A DNA stretch of 54,978 nucleotides from a bacterium (GCA_021812345.1 JAKANP010000001.1:1-54978), one strand, 5' to 3'. Counted from the first letter of the stretch, positions 36,117-46,022 are shown. The notes: generated by a model from the letters alone, not told the origin. Numbers and translations: made by a program.

Positions 36117-37310
36117 ATGTATCAAATAAGAAAGGAAGAATCTTTTACCCTTATTGAATTACTTGTCGTAATAGGTATTTTAGCTATTCTCACCGCAGCA
36201 GTTATTATCATCCTAAACCCCGCAGAATATCTCAAACAAACCAGAGATGTCACCAGAATGAATGACTTAGGTTCCATCAATCAAGCCTTAAATGTCTTAG
36301 AAACTCAAGGAGTAACCAGTTTTGGACTGGTTAACACCGTCTATGTCTCAATCCCTGATACCACCTCCACTTGCGCCAACTTAGGTCTTCCCACCCTCCC
36401 TTCCAATTATTCTTATCATTGTGTCTCCACCTCCACTCTCCAAAGTGTCAATGGAACAGGTTGGATTCCTGTGGACTTTACCCAATCTCCAACTCTTTCC
36501 TTCTCTTCTTTACCCATAGACCCCATCAACTCCACCTCTACAGGAGATTATTATACCTATACCTCAGGAGGATCTTGGGAACTGGATGCTATATTTGAAT
36601 CCAATAAATACAGAGATAATACCACCCTTACCAAATCCAATCTTCCCGGTGTCTATGCCAAAGGAAACAACTTAACTCTTTCTCCTATCTATAACACCAC
36701 AGGACTTGTGGGATACTGGCCTTTTGATGAAGGTTCGGGGACTATCGCTTATGACAAGAGTGGGAATGGGAATAATGGGACGTGGTATGGCACTCTTGGA
36801 AGTCAATGGATAGCAGGAAAGATCGGGGCATATGCCGGGTATTTTAATGGAAGTGACAATTACATAACAATTCCGTATAACAATTCATTTGATTCAAATG
36901 CAATCACTCTATCTGCTTGGGTATATAAACCACAAAATACGCCTTATCTTGGAATTGTTGGCCGAGGCAATGGTATTTCATATAACTTTTATCTCGGTGC
37001 TACTGGAGATGCTTTAAGATTTGATTTAAATTCTAATGGATTTACTAATTCCACATCAGTTGGAAATGATACTTGGACATATGTAGTAGCTACTTATGAT
37101 GGGGTCTCAAATATGATGATTTGTGTGAATGGAATATGTAACAATTATTCAGCTGGAAGTGTAAATATTTTATCTACCTCGACACTTTCTATGGGTACTG
37201 AGGGTTGTTGTGGGGGGCGTTATTGGGTCGGTTCATTAGACGATGTTCGCATCTATAATCGCGCTCTTTCCGCATCTGAAATTCAAGCTTTGTACAATGC
37301 AACTAAATAA
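36117..37310 (+). CDS. Type IV pilin-like (prepilin N-terminus) protein with C-terminal LamG/concanavalin-like domain
   Basis: EESFTLIELLVVIGILAILTAAVIIILNP; GLVGYWPFDEGSGTIAYDKSGNGNNGTWYG...LDDVRIYNRALSASEIQALY. Confidence 0.88.
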   Translation: MYQIRKEESFTLIELLVVIGILAILTAAVIIILNPAEYLKQTRDVTRMNDLGSINQALNVLETQGVTSFGLVNTVYVSIPDTTSTCANLGLPTLPSNYSYHCVSTSTLQSVNGTGWIPVDFTQSPTLSFSSLPIDPINSTSTGDYYTYTSGGSWELDAIFESNKYRDNTTLTKSNLPGVYAKGNNLTLSPIYNTTGLVGYWPFDEGSGTIAYDKSGNGNNGTWYGTLGSQWIAGKIGAYAGYFNGSDNYITIPYNNSFDSNAITLSAWVYKPQNTPYLGIVGRGNGISYNFYLGATGDALRFDLNSNGFTNSTSVGNDTWTYVVATYDGVSNMMICVNGICNNYSAGSVNILSTSTLSMGTEGCCGGRYWVGSLDDVRIYNRALSASEIQALYNATK

Positions 37311-37360
37311 TAAATAATAAAAAGAGAAGTTCTTCACTTCGTTCAGAATGACTCCTTGAT

Positions 37361-37430
37361 TGTCATTCCGAGCTTGACTTGTCGGGAGAGGAATCCAGAG
37401 ATCCCTCGTCACAGACTTCTCGGGATGACA
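37361..37430. repeat. Intergenic REP-like inverted repeat
   Basis: TGTCATTCCGAG (37361-37372) / CTCGGGATGACA (37419-37430). Confidence 0.7.
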
Positions 37431-37531
37431 AAGACCTTGGATTCCAAATCAAGTTTGGAATGACAGATAAAATGTATTTTGCAGGTTTTTTTATTTTTGT
37501 TGTTTATTAATATAATGATAAAATATAAAAT

Positions 37532-38254
37532 ATGGAAATAGAAAACTCACCACATAATCTAAAAGAAGAAAACAAAGACGATACGGAAAACAAAAAAATG
37601 GAATCAGAAATAACGGAATATATAAAAAATCTCGGGCTTTCTTGGAATGCGCTAAGTGGTAAAAAAATTCTTGAAATAGGTTCCGGTATGGGTGATTTTG
37701 GTTTGGTGGCAAAGAAAAAGAATATTGATGTTGTTTCGGTTGACCGATTTCCGGAATTGTATAAATACAGAGGAGGCATCAATAAGGGCATTAAATTTGT
37801 TAAAGCGGAAGCCGAAAAACTGCCGTTTACCGATAATTCCTTTGATTATGTTGTTTCTAGTGGGGCTCCTCCGACGCTTTCCGAGTCCAAAGAAGAATAT
37901 CTGGCTCAGTCAAAAGAATTGCTAAGAGTTTTAAAGGTGGGAGGAGAATTAAGAATCTTTCCGGCTCTCGTTAGAATTGGTAAATGGGACAGCAATGATG
38001 ATGGAGACGAAAGATATTTAAGTGATGAAAAAATTTCCGAAATGAGCAAAAATATTGTCAAAGAAATTTTGCCCGATGCTCAAGTCCAAAAAAACGGCAA
38101 TCAATTTGAATCTCGGCCTTGGTTTGAGGAATATTTTTTAATAAAAAAACCGCTTATTTTTTCAAAGCGGTTTTTATTTTTTGAAGAAATGCTTGAATTT
38201 ATTTGCAATATCAAAACAAAAACTCCAAAAAATAAAGACGATAGTTCCTATTAG
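37532..38254 (+). CDS. SAM-dependent methyltransferase (class I), C-terminus questionable
   Basis: KKILEIGSGMGDFGLVAKKKNIDVVSVDRFP; AEKLPFTDNSFDYVVSSGAPP. Confidence 0.8.
   Translation: MEIENSPHNLKEENKDDTENKKMESEITEYIKNLGLSWNALSGKKILEIGSGMGDFGLVAKKKNIDVVSVDRFPELYKYRGGINKGIKFVKAEAEKLPFTDNSFDYVVSSGAPPTLSESKEEYLAQSKELLRVLKVGGELRIFPALVRIGKWDSNDDGDERYLSDEKISEMSKNIVKEILPDAQVQKNGNQFESRPWFEEYFLIKKPLIFSKRFLFFEEMLEFICNIKTKTPKNKDDSSY
38141..38177 (+). terminator. Intrinsic terminator inside annotated ORF 37532-38254
   Basis: AAAAAAACCGCTTATTTTTTCAAAGCGGTTTTTATTTTTT. Confidence 0.7.
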
Positions 38255-38407
38255 TGAAATATGTTTTGAGTCGCTGTCACCGGTCATTTTGTCCATCCAA
38301 TTTTCTTAGTAAATTTTATATTTCAAATCCGAAGAAATCAATTTTTTTATTTTTGATTTTTGCTTTAAAAAAAGCTACAATCTTTCTTATAATTTAAATT
38401 ATTTTTA

Positions 38408-40252
38408 ATGTTTTTAGAACTCAGAAAAAAATTTCTTGATTTTTGGAAAAGCAAGGGAAGTGTTGCGGTTAAATCTTCTTCTTTAATTCCCGATGATCCT
38501 TCGGTTCTTTTGACCACCGCCGGAATGCAACAGTTTAAAAAATATTATACCGGAGAGCTTAACGCCGATTCCGATTTTGGTTCCAATAGGACGGCGTCTA
38601 TTCAAAAATGTTTTCGCACTTCCGATATTGAAGAAGTCGGTGATGACACCCACCTCACATTTTTTGAGATGCTTGGAAATTTTTCTTTCGGTCCCGTTAA
38701 AAACGACAGCCCCGATTCAATCAAAGAAAAAGGAGGATATTTTAAAAGAGCGTCCATTGTTTGGGCTTATGAGTTTTTGACTGACATTTTGGAAATTGCG
38801 CCCGAAAGAATAAGCGTGACAATATTCAAAGGCGATAAAGAAATTCCAAAAGATTCCGAATCTTATGCTATCTGGTATTCGGAAATCGGCATTCCGGAAA
38901 ATAAAATAAAAGAAGGTTCGAAAGAAGATAATTTTTGGGGACCGACCGGTGCCGAGGGACCATGCGGTCCGACAACGGAAATTTATGTTGATGGCGTTGA
39001 AGTTTGGAATATAGTTTTTAACGAATTTTACAAGACGCCGACAAACGCCGATGACGCGCAAAATGACGCGGAAGAAAATGGTCGGCGCAAATCAGCGTTA
39101 GGTCCGCGTAATTCGGCATATGTAAAATTGAAAAATCCCGGCATTGATACCGGAATGGGATTTGAAAGATTGCTGTCTGTGATTGAAGGAGAAAAAAACG
39201 TTTTTGAATCGAGCGCGTTTAAACCGATAATTTCAAAGATTAAAGAACTTGCTCCAAATTCAAGCTATAGGGATGTCCGTCTTTTGGCGGATCACATAAG
39301 AGCTTCAATCTTTTTAATTTCCGATGGAATTTTGCCGTCCAATAAAGAAGCCGGATATATTTTAAGGAGATTATTAAGAAGAATAATCGCTACCGAAATA
39401 AAAGACGACATTCATTCCGACATTTTTGTCGGAGTTTATCCGGAAATAAAGAAACTTTTTGAGAATATTTATCCTGAAATTAAAAACGAAAAAGATATCG
39501 TCGGAACTTGGCTTGAAGAAAAAGAAAAATTTCAAGGAACTATCACTAAAGGTTTAAGAGAAATTCAAAAATATGAAAAAATAACCGGAGCCGACGCTTT
39601 TTATATTTATGAGTCGTTCGGTTTGCCGTTTGAATTGATAAAAGAATTGGCTCCCAAAAATTCCGTTAAGGAATTGGATTATAAAGATTTTGAATCAGAA
39701 TTTAAAAAACATCAGGAGATATCCAGAGCCGGAGTTCAAAAAAAGTTTGGAGGTCACGGGTTAGTTTTGGATACGGGTGAATTAAAAGCCGGCAGCAGTG
39801 AAGAAATGCAAAAAGTTGTCAGAATGCATACCGCCACTCATTTATTGCATTGGGCGCTTCGTTCGGTTTTGGGAGAATCCGTTCATCAAATGGGTTCGGA
39901 TATAAATCCTGAAAGATTGAGATTTGATTTTAATTTTGACAGAAAATTGGCTCCCGAAGAATTATCCAAAATAGAATCGATGGTTAATGAAGAAATAAAG
40001 AAAAATCTGCCTGTTTATTTTGAAGAAATGTCAAAAGAAAAAGCGGTTAAAATCGGAGCGCTGGCTTTTTTTAAGGAAAAATATCCGGACAAGGTAAAAG
40101 TTTATTTTATAGGAGATCAAGACCATCCGTTAAGCAAGGAATTTTGCGCCGGACCTCATGTCAATTGGACTCAAGAAATAGGGAAAATAAAAATTTTAAA
40201 AGAAGAATCCGTCGGCAAGGGGATAAGAAGAATAAAAGCAACCGTTATTTAA
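38408..40252 (+). CDS. alaS: Alanine--tRNA ligase, short form ending after the SAD domain
   Basis: FLDFWKSKGSVAVKSSSLIPDDPSVLLTTAGMQQFKKYYTGE; HTATHLLHWALR; FCAGPHVNWTQEIGKIKILKEESVGKGIRRIKATVI end. Confidence 0.95.
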   Translation: MFLELRKKFLDFWKSKGSVAVKSSSLIPDDPSVLLTTAGMQQFKKYYTGELNADSDFGSNRTASIQKCFRTSDIEEVGDDTHLTFFEMLGNFSFGPVKNDSPDSIKEKGGYFKRASIVWAYEFLTDILEIAPERISVTIFKGDKEIPKDSESYAIWYSEIGIPENKIKEGSKEDNFWGPTGAEGPCGPTTEIYVDGVEVWNIVFNEFYKTPTNADDAQNDAEENGRRKSALGPRNSAYVKLKNPGIDTGMGFERLLSVIEGEKNVFESSAFKPIISKIKELAPNSSYRDVRLLADHIRASIFLISDGILPSNKEAGYILRRLLRRIIATEIKDDIHSDIFVGVYPEIKKLFENIYPEIKNEKDIVGTWLEEKEKFQGTITKGLREIQKYEKITGADAFYIYESFGLPFELIKELAPKNSVKELDYKDFESEFKKHQEISRAGVQKKFGGHGLVLDTGELKAGSSEEMQKVVRMHTATHLLHWALRSVLGESVHQMGSDINPERLRFDFNFDRKLAPEELSKIESMVNEEIKKNLPVYFEEMSKEKAVKIGALAFFKEKYPDKVKVYFIGDQDHPLSKEFCAGPHVNWTQEIGKIKILKEESVGKGIRRIKATVI

Positions 40253-40261
40253 TTTTATAAA

Positions 40262-41470
40262 ATGAGTGATTTTGGGGAAAAAGTAAAAAATCAATTTCAA
40301 AAACAAAGATGGGCAATCTTGATTTTTGATTATGATGGACTGGAAATAAGAAGAATAACTTACAATCCGAAACTCCTAAAGACTTCGGAAAAAAATCCGA
40401 TTTTTTTCAAAAATGTCTCGGAGAAGAATTTTCGTTCAAAAAAAAATCTTAAATTTGTTTTGAATTTATTGTTTTTTCCGTTCAAATATAAAATAGGAAT
40501 TATCGCTCCTCAAAATGTCTGTCATTCAAAATACTTCTCCATCAATCTTGAGAGAAGAAATCGTCTTAATCCAATCCAAAAAGAAGAAATCTCTCATTTT
40601 TTCTCGCAAAATTTGTGGAAATTTATAGAAATAAATAAGAAAGAATTTTCTCAGAAAAACGGATATGACGATCTTGGGGTAGTGCTTGCCAATAATTGGG
40701 TTTCGGTATCTATATTGGATAAAAAAACAATGGATAATTGTGACGACATTTTCGGCAAAACAGGAAAAAAAATAACTTTCGGCATATTGCAAACATTTAT
40801 CAGTAGGAATTTTTTGGATTCTCTTTCAAAAATGATACCGGTTAAAAGAGCGACATTAAAGAGTTTTCATGAATACGGTTTTCAGCTTCCATTTTCAATT
40901 TTAATGGCTCATCTAAAAAGCTCAAAGGCAAAAAATAAAAAGTTTATTTTTGCCGATATTAAGGAAAACGAAACAAGAACTACTCTATTTGACGGAGAGA
41001 GTATGTTTTTTTTGGATGTGTTTAATTTTGGGAGCAGATCTCTTTACGAAGCGGTTAATCATTTTTTTGGGATAGATTATAAAACTTATTTGGAATTGCT
41101 GGACCGTTTGGTTAAAGACAATATTTCCAAAACCGCAAAAAATAAATTCCTGTCGATTTTTGAAAAAGAACTGTCTATTTTCAATAAAGGGATTTCTTCT
41201 TTCAAAAAAGAAACGAAAGCCGGCGCTGTCTATATTAATGGTGAATATCTATCGGATTATCTTAATATCAGAAGAAACCCTTCCAATATGATTATTTTTA
41301 AAAATGGATTTGATTCAATATTTTCCGTAAATTTAAAAGATGTCAATTTATCAAATTCTTTTAAAGCGGATTTGGGTTGTATGTTGGGAATTTCCCGCAA
41401 TGAACAGATAAATATGATGATTGCCAGACAAATCCGCTGGCTCATTCCTCAGGGCATTGAAGTGAATTAG
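40262..41470 (+). CDS. Hypothetical protein
   Basis: 402-aa ORF immediately downstream of alaS. Confidence 0.6.
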   Translation: MSDFGEKVKNQFQKQRWAILIFDYDGLEIRRITYNPKLLKTSEKNPIFFKNVSEKNFRSKKNLKFVLNLLFFPFKYKIGIIAPQNVCHSKYFSINLERRNRLNPIQKEEISHFFSQNLWKFIEINKKEFSQKNGYDDLGVVLANNWVSVSILDKKTMDNCDDIFGKTGKKITFGILQTFISRNFLDSLSKMIPVKRATLKSFHEYGFQLPFSILMAHLKSSKAKNKKFIFADIKENETRTTLFDGESMFFLDVFNFGSRSLYEAVNHFFGIDYKTYLELLDRLVKDNISKTAKNKFLSIFEKELSIFNKGISSFKKETKAGAVYINGEYLSDYLNIRRNPSNMIIFKNGFDSIFSVNLKDVNLSNSFKADLGCMLGISRNEQINMMIARQIRWLIPQGIEVN

Positions 41471-41517
41471 TTGCGACTTTTTTTAAATCGTTTATAATTG
41501 ATTAATAAATAAAAAAT

Positions 41518-42888
41518 ATGGCTGAAAGAAAAAACAACAAAAAGAAAATAGTAAAAGTCGTTGATATTATAAGAATCGCGGAAGACAGAAAACCTAAAAA
41601 ATCAGAAGCTAATCCGGAAGATGATTTTTTTGCCGACGATATTAATCCGAAAGCCATCAGCGAACTCGAAGAACTCGTAAGGTCAAAAGATGAACCGGAA
41701 ATTTTTCAAGAACAAGAAGAAAAGCCGAAAAAGAAAAAGAAAAAATCTACAAAGATTTTGACTTGGACGGTCATATTATTTTTGGCGGCGTTTTTCATCT
41801 ACTGGGCTTTTTATATCGCTCCATCGGCGATTATAAATATTTTTACAAAAAAAGTTGATTGGAATACTCAAATAACTCTTACGGTCAATAAAAGCATTAA
41901 CCAGCCCGATGTTTCATCGCTTCAAATCCCGGGAGAAATTTTGAATGTTCCGGTAAATGCCGCTTTGCAATTTACTCCCACCGGGAAAAAATATTTGGAA
42001 AGAAAGGCTTCCGGCACCGCCACCATATTTAATGCTTTCAGTTCGGCGCCACAAGTTTTAGTGGCGACCACAAGACTTCAAACTCCTGATGGTAAAATTT
42101 ACAGATTGGTTAATAAAGTAACGGTTCCGGGGGCTATCGTTTCGGGAGGGAAAATTACTCCTTCTTCTTTGCCGAATGTCCAAATCGTGGCCGATAAAGC
42201 CGGTCCGGATTATAATTCGGGAGCGATAGAAAAATTAACCATACCGGGATTTTCCGGCACCCCAAGATTTCAAGGATTTTACGCAAGTATTCCGAGTGGA
42301 GTTTCGGGAGGATTTATCGGTAATGGATTATATCCGACCGATAGCGACGTCGCCAAAGCTAAAAGTCAAATCCAATCGGCAATCGTTGACGCTTTAAGCG
42401 CAAAACTTCTAACTCAAATTCCCGATGGTTATACTTATGTTTCAAGCACGATTTCCACTTCAACGATAAAAGTGACAGTTAACACCAATGTTGATTCCAG
42501 TAATCAATTTTCTGCCGTAGGCGACGGACAAGAGCAGGTAGTTGTTTTCAAAGAATCCGACATTGTTGGAGTTCTAAGAAGTTTGGCTCAAAAAAATGCT
42601 TCGTTGCCTCAGGATTATGTTGAGCAATCAAAGACGATACAATATCAAAATCCAACCGTTGATTGGAAGCTTGGGAAAATGACTCTGCCCATAAATTATT
42701 CGGCTGTCTACTGGCACCCGATAGATCCGGATCAAATAAAATCGGCCGTTGCGGGAAAATCTTCAAGCGATTTAAAGGATTATATTTTGAATTTGCCGGG
42801 AGTGGACAAAGTTTCCGTTTCATTTAAACCTTTTTGGGTTAATGGAGTGACAAGCGATTTGAATAAAATAAATATCGTTGTCCAATAA
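41518..42888 (+). CDS. Membrane-anchored protein with baseplate J-like domain
   Basis: Lys-rich cytoplasmic N-terminus, one TM; ERKASGTATIFNAFSSAPQVLVATTRLQTPDGKIYRLVNKVTVPGA. Confidence 0.55.
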   Translation: MAERKNNKKKIVKVVDIIRIAEDRKPKKSEANPEDDFFADDINPKAISELEELVRSKDEPEIFQEQEEKPKKKKKKSTKILTWTVILFLAAFFIYWAFYIAPSAIINIFTKKVDWNTQITLTVNKSINQPDVSSLQIPGEILNVPVNAALQFTPTGKKYLERKASGTATIFNAFSSAPQVLVATTRLQTPDGKIYRLVNKVTVPGAIVSGGKITPSSLPNVQIVADKAGPDYNSGAIEKLTIPGFSGTPRFQGFYASIPSGVSGGFIGNGLYPTDSDVAKAKSQIQSAIVDALSAKLLTQIPDGYTYVSSTISTSTIKVTVNTNVDSSNQFSAVGDGQEQVVVFKESDIVGVLRSLAQKNASLPQDYVEQSKTIQYQNPTVDWKLGKMTLPINYSAVYWHPIDPDQIKSAVAGKSSSDLKDYILNLPGVDKVSVSFKPFWVNGVTSDLNKINIVVQ

Positions 42889-42912
42889 ATAGCCAAAAAA
42901 TGTTTCTTAAGC

Positions 42913-42941
42913 TTGACTTTTTAGAGTAAATTTTTTATCAT
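42913..42941 (+). promoter_or_regulatory. Promoter TTGACT-N17-TATCAT just upstream of infA
   Basis: -10 ends 10 nt before ATG; predicted transcript almost leaderless. Confidence 0.6.
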
Positions 42942-42951
42942 ACTTTCACTA

Positions 42952-43164
42952 ATGCCAAAGGATTTTAAAGAAAAGTTTGTAAACGGGATTGTGCAGGAAG
43001 CATTGCCCGGAACTACTTTTCGCGTGGAGATTGATGGCAAAATCATTCTTTGTCATATTTCCGGCAAAATGAGAATTCACTATATTAAGGTGATGCCGGG
43101 AGACAGAGTCACTGTCCGTTTAAGTCCCGATGGAACGCGGGGCATTATTATGAAACGAATGTAA
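42952..43164 (+). CDS. infA: Translation initiation factor IF-1
   Basis: [61 protein letters not shown]. Confidence 0.97.
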   Translation: MPKDFKEKFVNGIVQEALPGTTFRVEIDGKIILCHISGKMRIHYIKVMPGDRVTVRLSPDGTRGIIMKRM

Positions 43165-43167
43165 ATT

Positions 43168-43281
43168 ATGAAAGTAAAAGCTTCAGTAAAAAAAATATGC
43201 AATCATTGCAAAACCGTCAGAAGAAAGGGGAGAGTTTTTGTAATTTGCAAAAATCCAAAACATAAACAAAGACAGGGATAA
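43168..43281 (+). CDS. rpmJ: 50S ribosomal protein L36 (absent from ORF track)
   Basis: [37 protein letters not shown]. Confidence 0.97.
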   Translation: MKVKASVKKICNHCKTVRRKGRVFVICKNPKHKQRQG

Positions 43282-43317
43282 ATAAATCAAAATAAATATT
43301 TATATTTTATTAAAACA

Positions 43318-43701
43318 ATGAGATTACTTGGAATAAACATACCGGATAATAAAAGAGTTGATATCGCTTTGCGATATTTTTACGGAATTGGCCCCGGATT
43401 GTCTTTGGTTATTTTAGAAAATACAAAAATTAATCCGTCCAAAAAAGCAAAAGATTTAACTCCCGAAGAACTGAATAAAATAAAAGATTTTATTGAAAAA
43501 AATTACAAGATCGAAGGAGAGCTAAGGCAAGTTGTGAGATCCAACATATCTTTATTAAAAGACACGGGTTCTTACAGAGGAGCCAGGCATTCCAGAAAGC
43601 TTCCGGTAAGAGGACAAAGAACAAAAACCAATTCTCGAACCGTAAGAGGTAATGCCCGCAAAACGGTTGGAAGCGGAAAGAGAAAAGTTGAATTAAAATA
43701 A
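43318..43701 (+). CDS. rpsM: 30S ribosomal protein S13
   Basis: GSYRGARHSRKLPVRGQRTKTNSRTVRG. Confidence 0.97.
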   Translation: MRLLGINIPDNKRVDIALRYFYGIGPGLSLVILENTKINPSKKAKDLTPEELNKIKDFIEKNYKIEGELRQVVRSNISLLKDTGSYRGARHSRKLPVRGQRTKTNSRTVRGNARKTVGSGKRKVELK

Positions 43702-43724
43702 TTTTTGGAATTTAAATATTAATT

Positions 43725-44162
43725 ATGGGAAAGAAAAAAGTTGTTCAAATTGAAGGTGCCGGAACTGCGACTGATGACAAGGCAAAAAGTCAGTCCGCTT
43801 CGGGTTCTTCTAAAAAAATAGAAAACGGAAAAGTGTTTATTAACGCTTCTTATAATAACACCGCTATTACCGTTACCGATTCTTCCGGAAATGTTTTAGC
43901 CTGGTCATCTTCGGGAACGCTCGGATTTTCCGGTCCTAAAAAAGCAACGCCTTTTGCCTCTTCAAAAATAGTTTCCGTTTTATCCGAAAAAATGAAAAAA
44001 TCAGGTCCATTTAATTTGGATATAATAATAAAAGGTGTCGGCAGTGGAAGAGACTCGGCCGTAAGGACATTTGCCGCTCAGGGATTTAATATTCTTTCCG
44101 TTAAAGACGCTACTCCGATTCCTCATAATGGACCGCGACCGAAAAAAGTCCGCAGAGTTTAA
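43725..44162 (+). CDS. rpsK: 30S ribosomal protein S11
   Basis: FINASYNNTAITVTDSSGNVLAWSSSGTLGFSGPKKATPFA...DATPIPHNGPRPKKVRRV. Confidence 0.98.
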   Translation: MGKKKVVQIEGAGTATDDKAKSQSASGSSKKIENGKVFINASYNNTAITVTDSSGNVLAWSSSGTLGFSGPKKATPFASSKIVSVLSEKMKKSGPFNLDIIIKGVGSGRDSAVRTFAAQGFNILSVKDATPIPHNGPRPKKVRRV

Positions 44163-44189
44163 TATTTATCATTTAAATTATTTTTTAAA

Positions 44190-44813
44190 ATGCACCTGCT
44201 TAAATCAAAAGAAAAAAAAGAAAGAGCTCTTGGAACGAAATTGGGATTAAAAGCCCATCGTTGCAATTCTCCAAAGTGCGCCATGATAAGAAGGCCGACT
44301 AAGCCGGGGGAACATCCCAGGCAAGGAAGAGGTTTTTCTGAATTTAAACAGCAATTGATGGAAAAACAAAAAATAAGATTCAGTTACGGACTTTCCGAAA
44401 AACAAATGAATGCCGTTGTTGATAAAGCGTTATCCAAGAAAAAAGTCGCTTCTGTCACCGACCAGATCGTCGGTCGATTGGAATCGAGAATGGATAATGT
44501 AGTTTATCGTTTGGGATTTGCTCCTTCCCGAATAGTTGCCAGACAGCTTATTTCACACGGTCATTTTTTGGTTAATGGAAGGAAAGTTAATATCCCGTCC
44601 CGCATTTTAAAAGTTGGAGAAGTTGTTGCAGTCAGAGAGCAAAGCAAAAACATTCCTATGTTCAAAGATTTGGGAAATATTTTAAAAGGAGAAAATCCCG
44701 AAAACTGGCTCACTCGCAATGTTCAAAAATTGGAAGGATCAATCAAATCAAAACCGGAAGGAATTGAAATGCCGTTTGATATCAACTTGGTCATTGACTA
44801 CTACTCAAGATAA
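44190..44813 (+). CDS. rpsD: 30S ribosomal protein S4
   Basis: YGLSEKQ; RLESRMDNVVYRLGFAPSRIVARQLISHGHFLVNGRKVNIPS. Confidence 0.97.
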   Translation: MHLLKSKEKKERALGTKLGLKAHRCNSPKCAMIRRPTKPGEHPRQGRGFSEFKQQLMEKQKIRFSYGLSEKQMNAVVDKALSKKKVASVTDQIVGRLESRMDNVVYRLGFAPSRIVARQLISHGHFLVNGRKVNIPSRILKVGEVVAVREQSKNIPMFKDLGNILKGENPENWLTRNVQKLEGSIKSKPEGIEMPFDINLVIDYYSR

Positions 44814-44853
44814 AATAATTAAATAAATTATTTAATTTTAAAAAATAAAAAAT

Positions 44854-45624
44854 ATGGAATACACATTTTTAAGTAAAAACGTTTCCGTCAAAAAGGTTTC
44901 GGAAAAAGATGGCGTTGGCATTTTTGAAATCAACGGTCTTTACACGGGTTATGGAATAACTTTGGGCAATGCCATAAGGAGAGTTTTGCTTTCTTCTTTG
45001 CCCGGAGCGGCCATTACGCAGTTTAAAATAAAAGGAATCAAGCATGAATTTTCTACAATAGACGGAGTTTTGGAAGATGTTGTTGAAATTATTTTAAATC
45101 TTAAAAAAATAAGATTTATATTTAACGCCGATGAACCTCAGGTTTTGACATTAAAAAAGAAAGGAGAGGGCGAAGTCACGGCAGATGACATAAAAGGGAA
45201 TTCTTTAGTTGAGATTGCCAATCCGAAACAATTAATTGCTACAATCACATCAAAGAGCGGAGAATTGGATATGGAATTGACTGTTGAAAAAGGATTGGGA
45301 TATTCTCCGGTGGAAAGCAGAAAATCGGATAAGCTTTCGATCGGGACTATCGCCGTTGATGCTATTTTTACTCCGGTTGTTAATGTCAATTTTGAAGTTG
45401 AAAATATGCGCGTTGGAGACAGAACCGATTTTAATAAATTATTGCTCACTATTGAAACCGATTTGACAATCAGTCCGTCCAGAGCGCTTCATAAAGCGGC
45501 TAATATCTTAAAAGACCATCTTGAGATTATCTCTAATGTTGAAGTAAGCGACAATGAATTAGCCGAACCAGTCTCTAAAAAAGGAAAGGAAACCGCTAAA
45601 AAATCTTCAAAAAAATCAAAATAA
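44854..45624 (+). CDS. rpoA: DNA-directed RNA polymerase subunit alpha
   Basis: GYGITLGNAIRRVLLSSLPGAAIT; no obvious C-terminal alpha-CTD HhH domain. Confidence 0.96.
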   Translation: MEYTFLSKNVSVKKVSEKDGVGIFEINGLYTGYGITLGNAIRRVLLSSLPGAAITQFKIKGIKHEFSTIDGVLEDVVEIILNLKKIRFIFNADEPQVLTLKKKGEGEVTADDIKGNSLVEIANPKQLIATITSKSGELDMELTVEKGLGYSPVESRKSDKLSIGTIAVDAIFTPVVNVNFEVENMRVGDRTDFNKLLLTIETDLTISPSRALHKAANILKDHLEIISNVEVSDNELAEPVSKKGKETAKKSSKKSK

Positions 45625-45653
45625 AATCAATTTAATTTTTTCAGTTTTAAAAT

Positions 45654-46004
45654 ATGAGACACCAACAGAAAAATAGAAAATTCGGAAGAAAAATGGGACA
45701 AAGAAACGCTTTTATAAAGAGTTTAGTTTCCAATTTAATTTTAAAAGGGAAGATTGAAACCACCGAAGCTCGAGCTAAGACGTTAAAATCAAAAACCGAA
45801 AAACTGGTAACTTTGGCAAAGAAACAAAACCTCGCTTCTTTAAGAGAGTTGATTTCAAGAATTTCAAAAGAACCGGCGATAAAACTTTATTATGATATCG
45901 CTCCCAAGTATGCCTCAAGGAACGGCGGATATTTAAGAATAATAAAATCCGGCAAAAGAAGAGTGGGGGATGCTTCCACAAAAAATATTATTGAATTTGT
46001 CTAA
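45654..46004 (+). CDS. rplQ: 50S ribosomal protein L17
   Basis: MRHQQKNRKFGRKMGQRNAFIKSLVSNLILKGKIETTEARAKTLK. Confidence 0.97.
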   Translation: MRHQQKNRKFGRKMGQRNAFIKSLVSNLILKGKIETTEARAKTLKSKTEKLVTLAKKQNLASLRELISRISKEPAIKLYYDIAPKYASRNGGYLRIIKSGKRRVGDASTKNIIEFV

Positions 46005-46022
46005 ATTAATTTTTAAATTCCG

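Noticed and set aside
41518-42888. Baseplate-J-like ORF as evidence of a phage tail or contractile system
   Set aside because: Isolated membrane-anchored protein, no sheath, tube or other tail genes in the window
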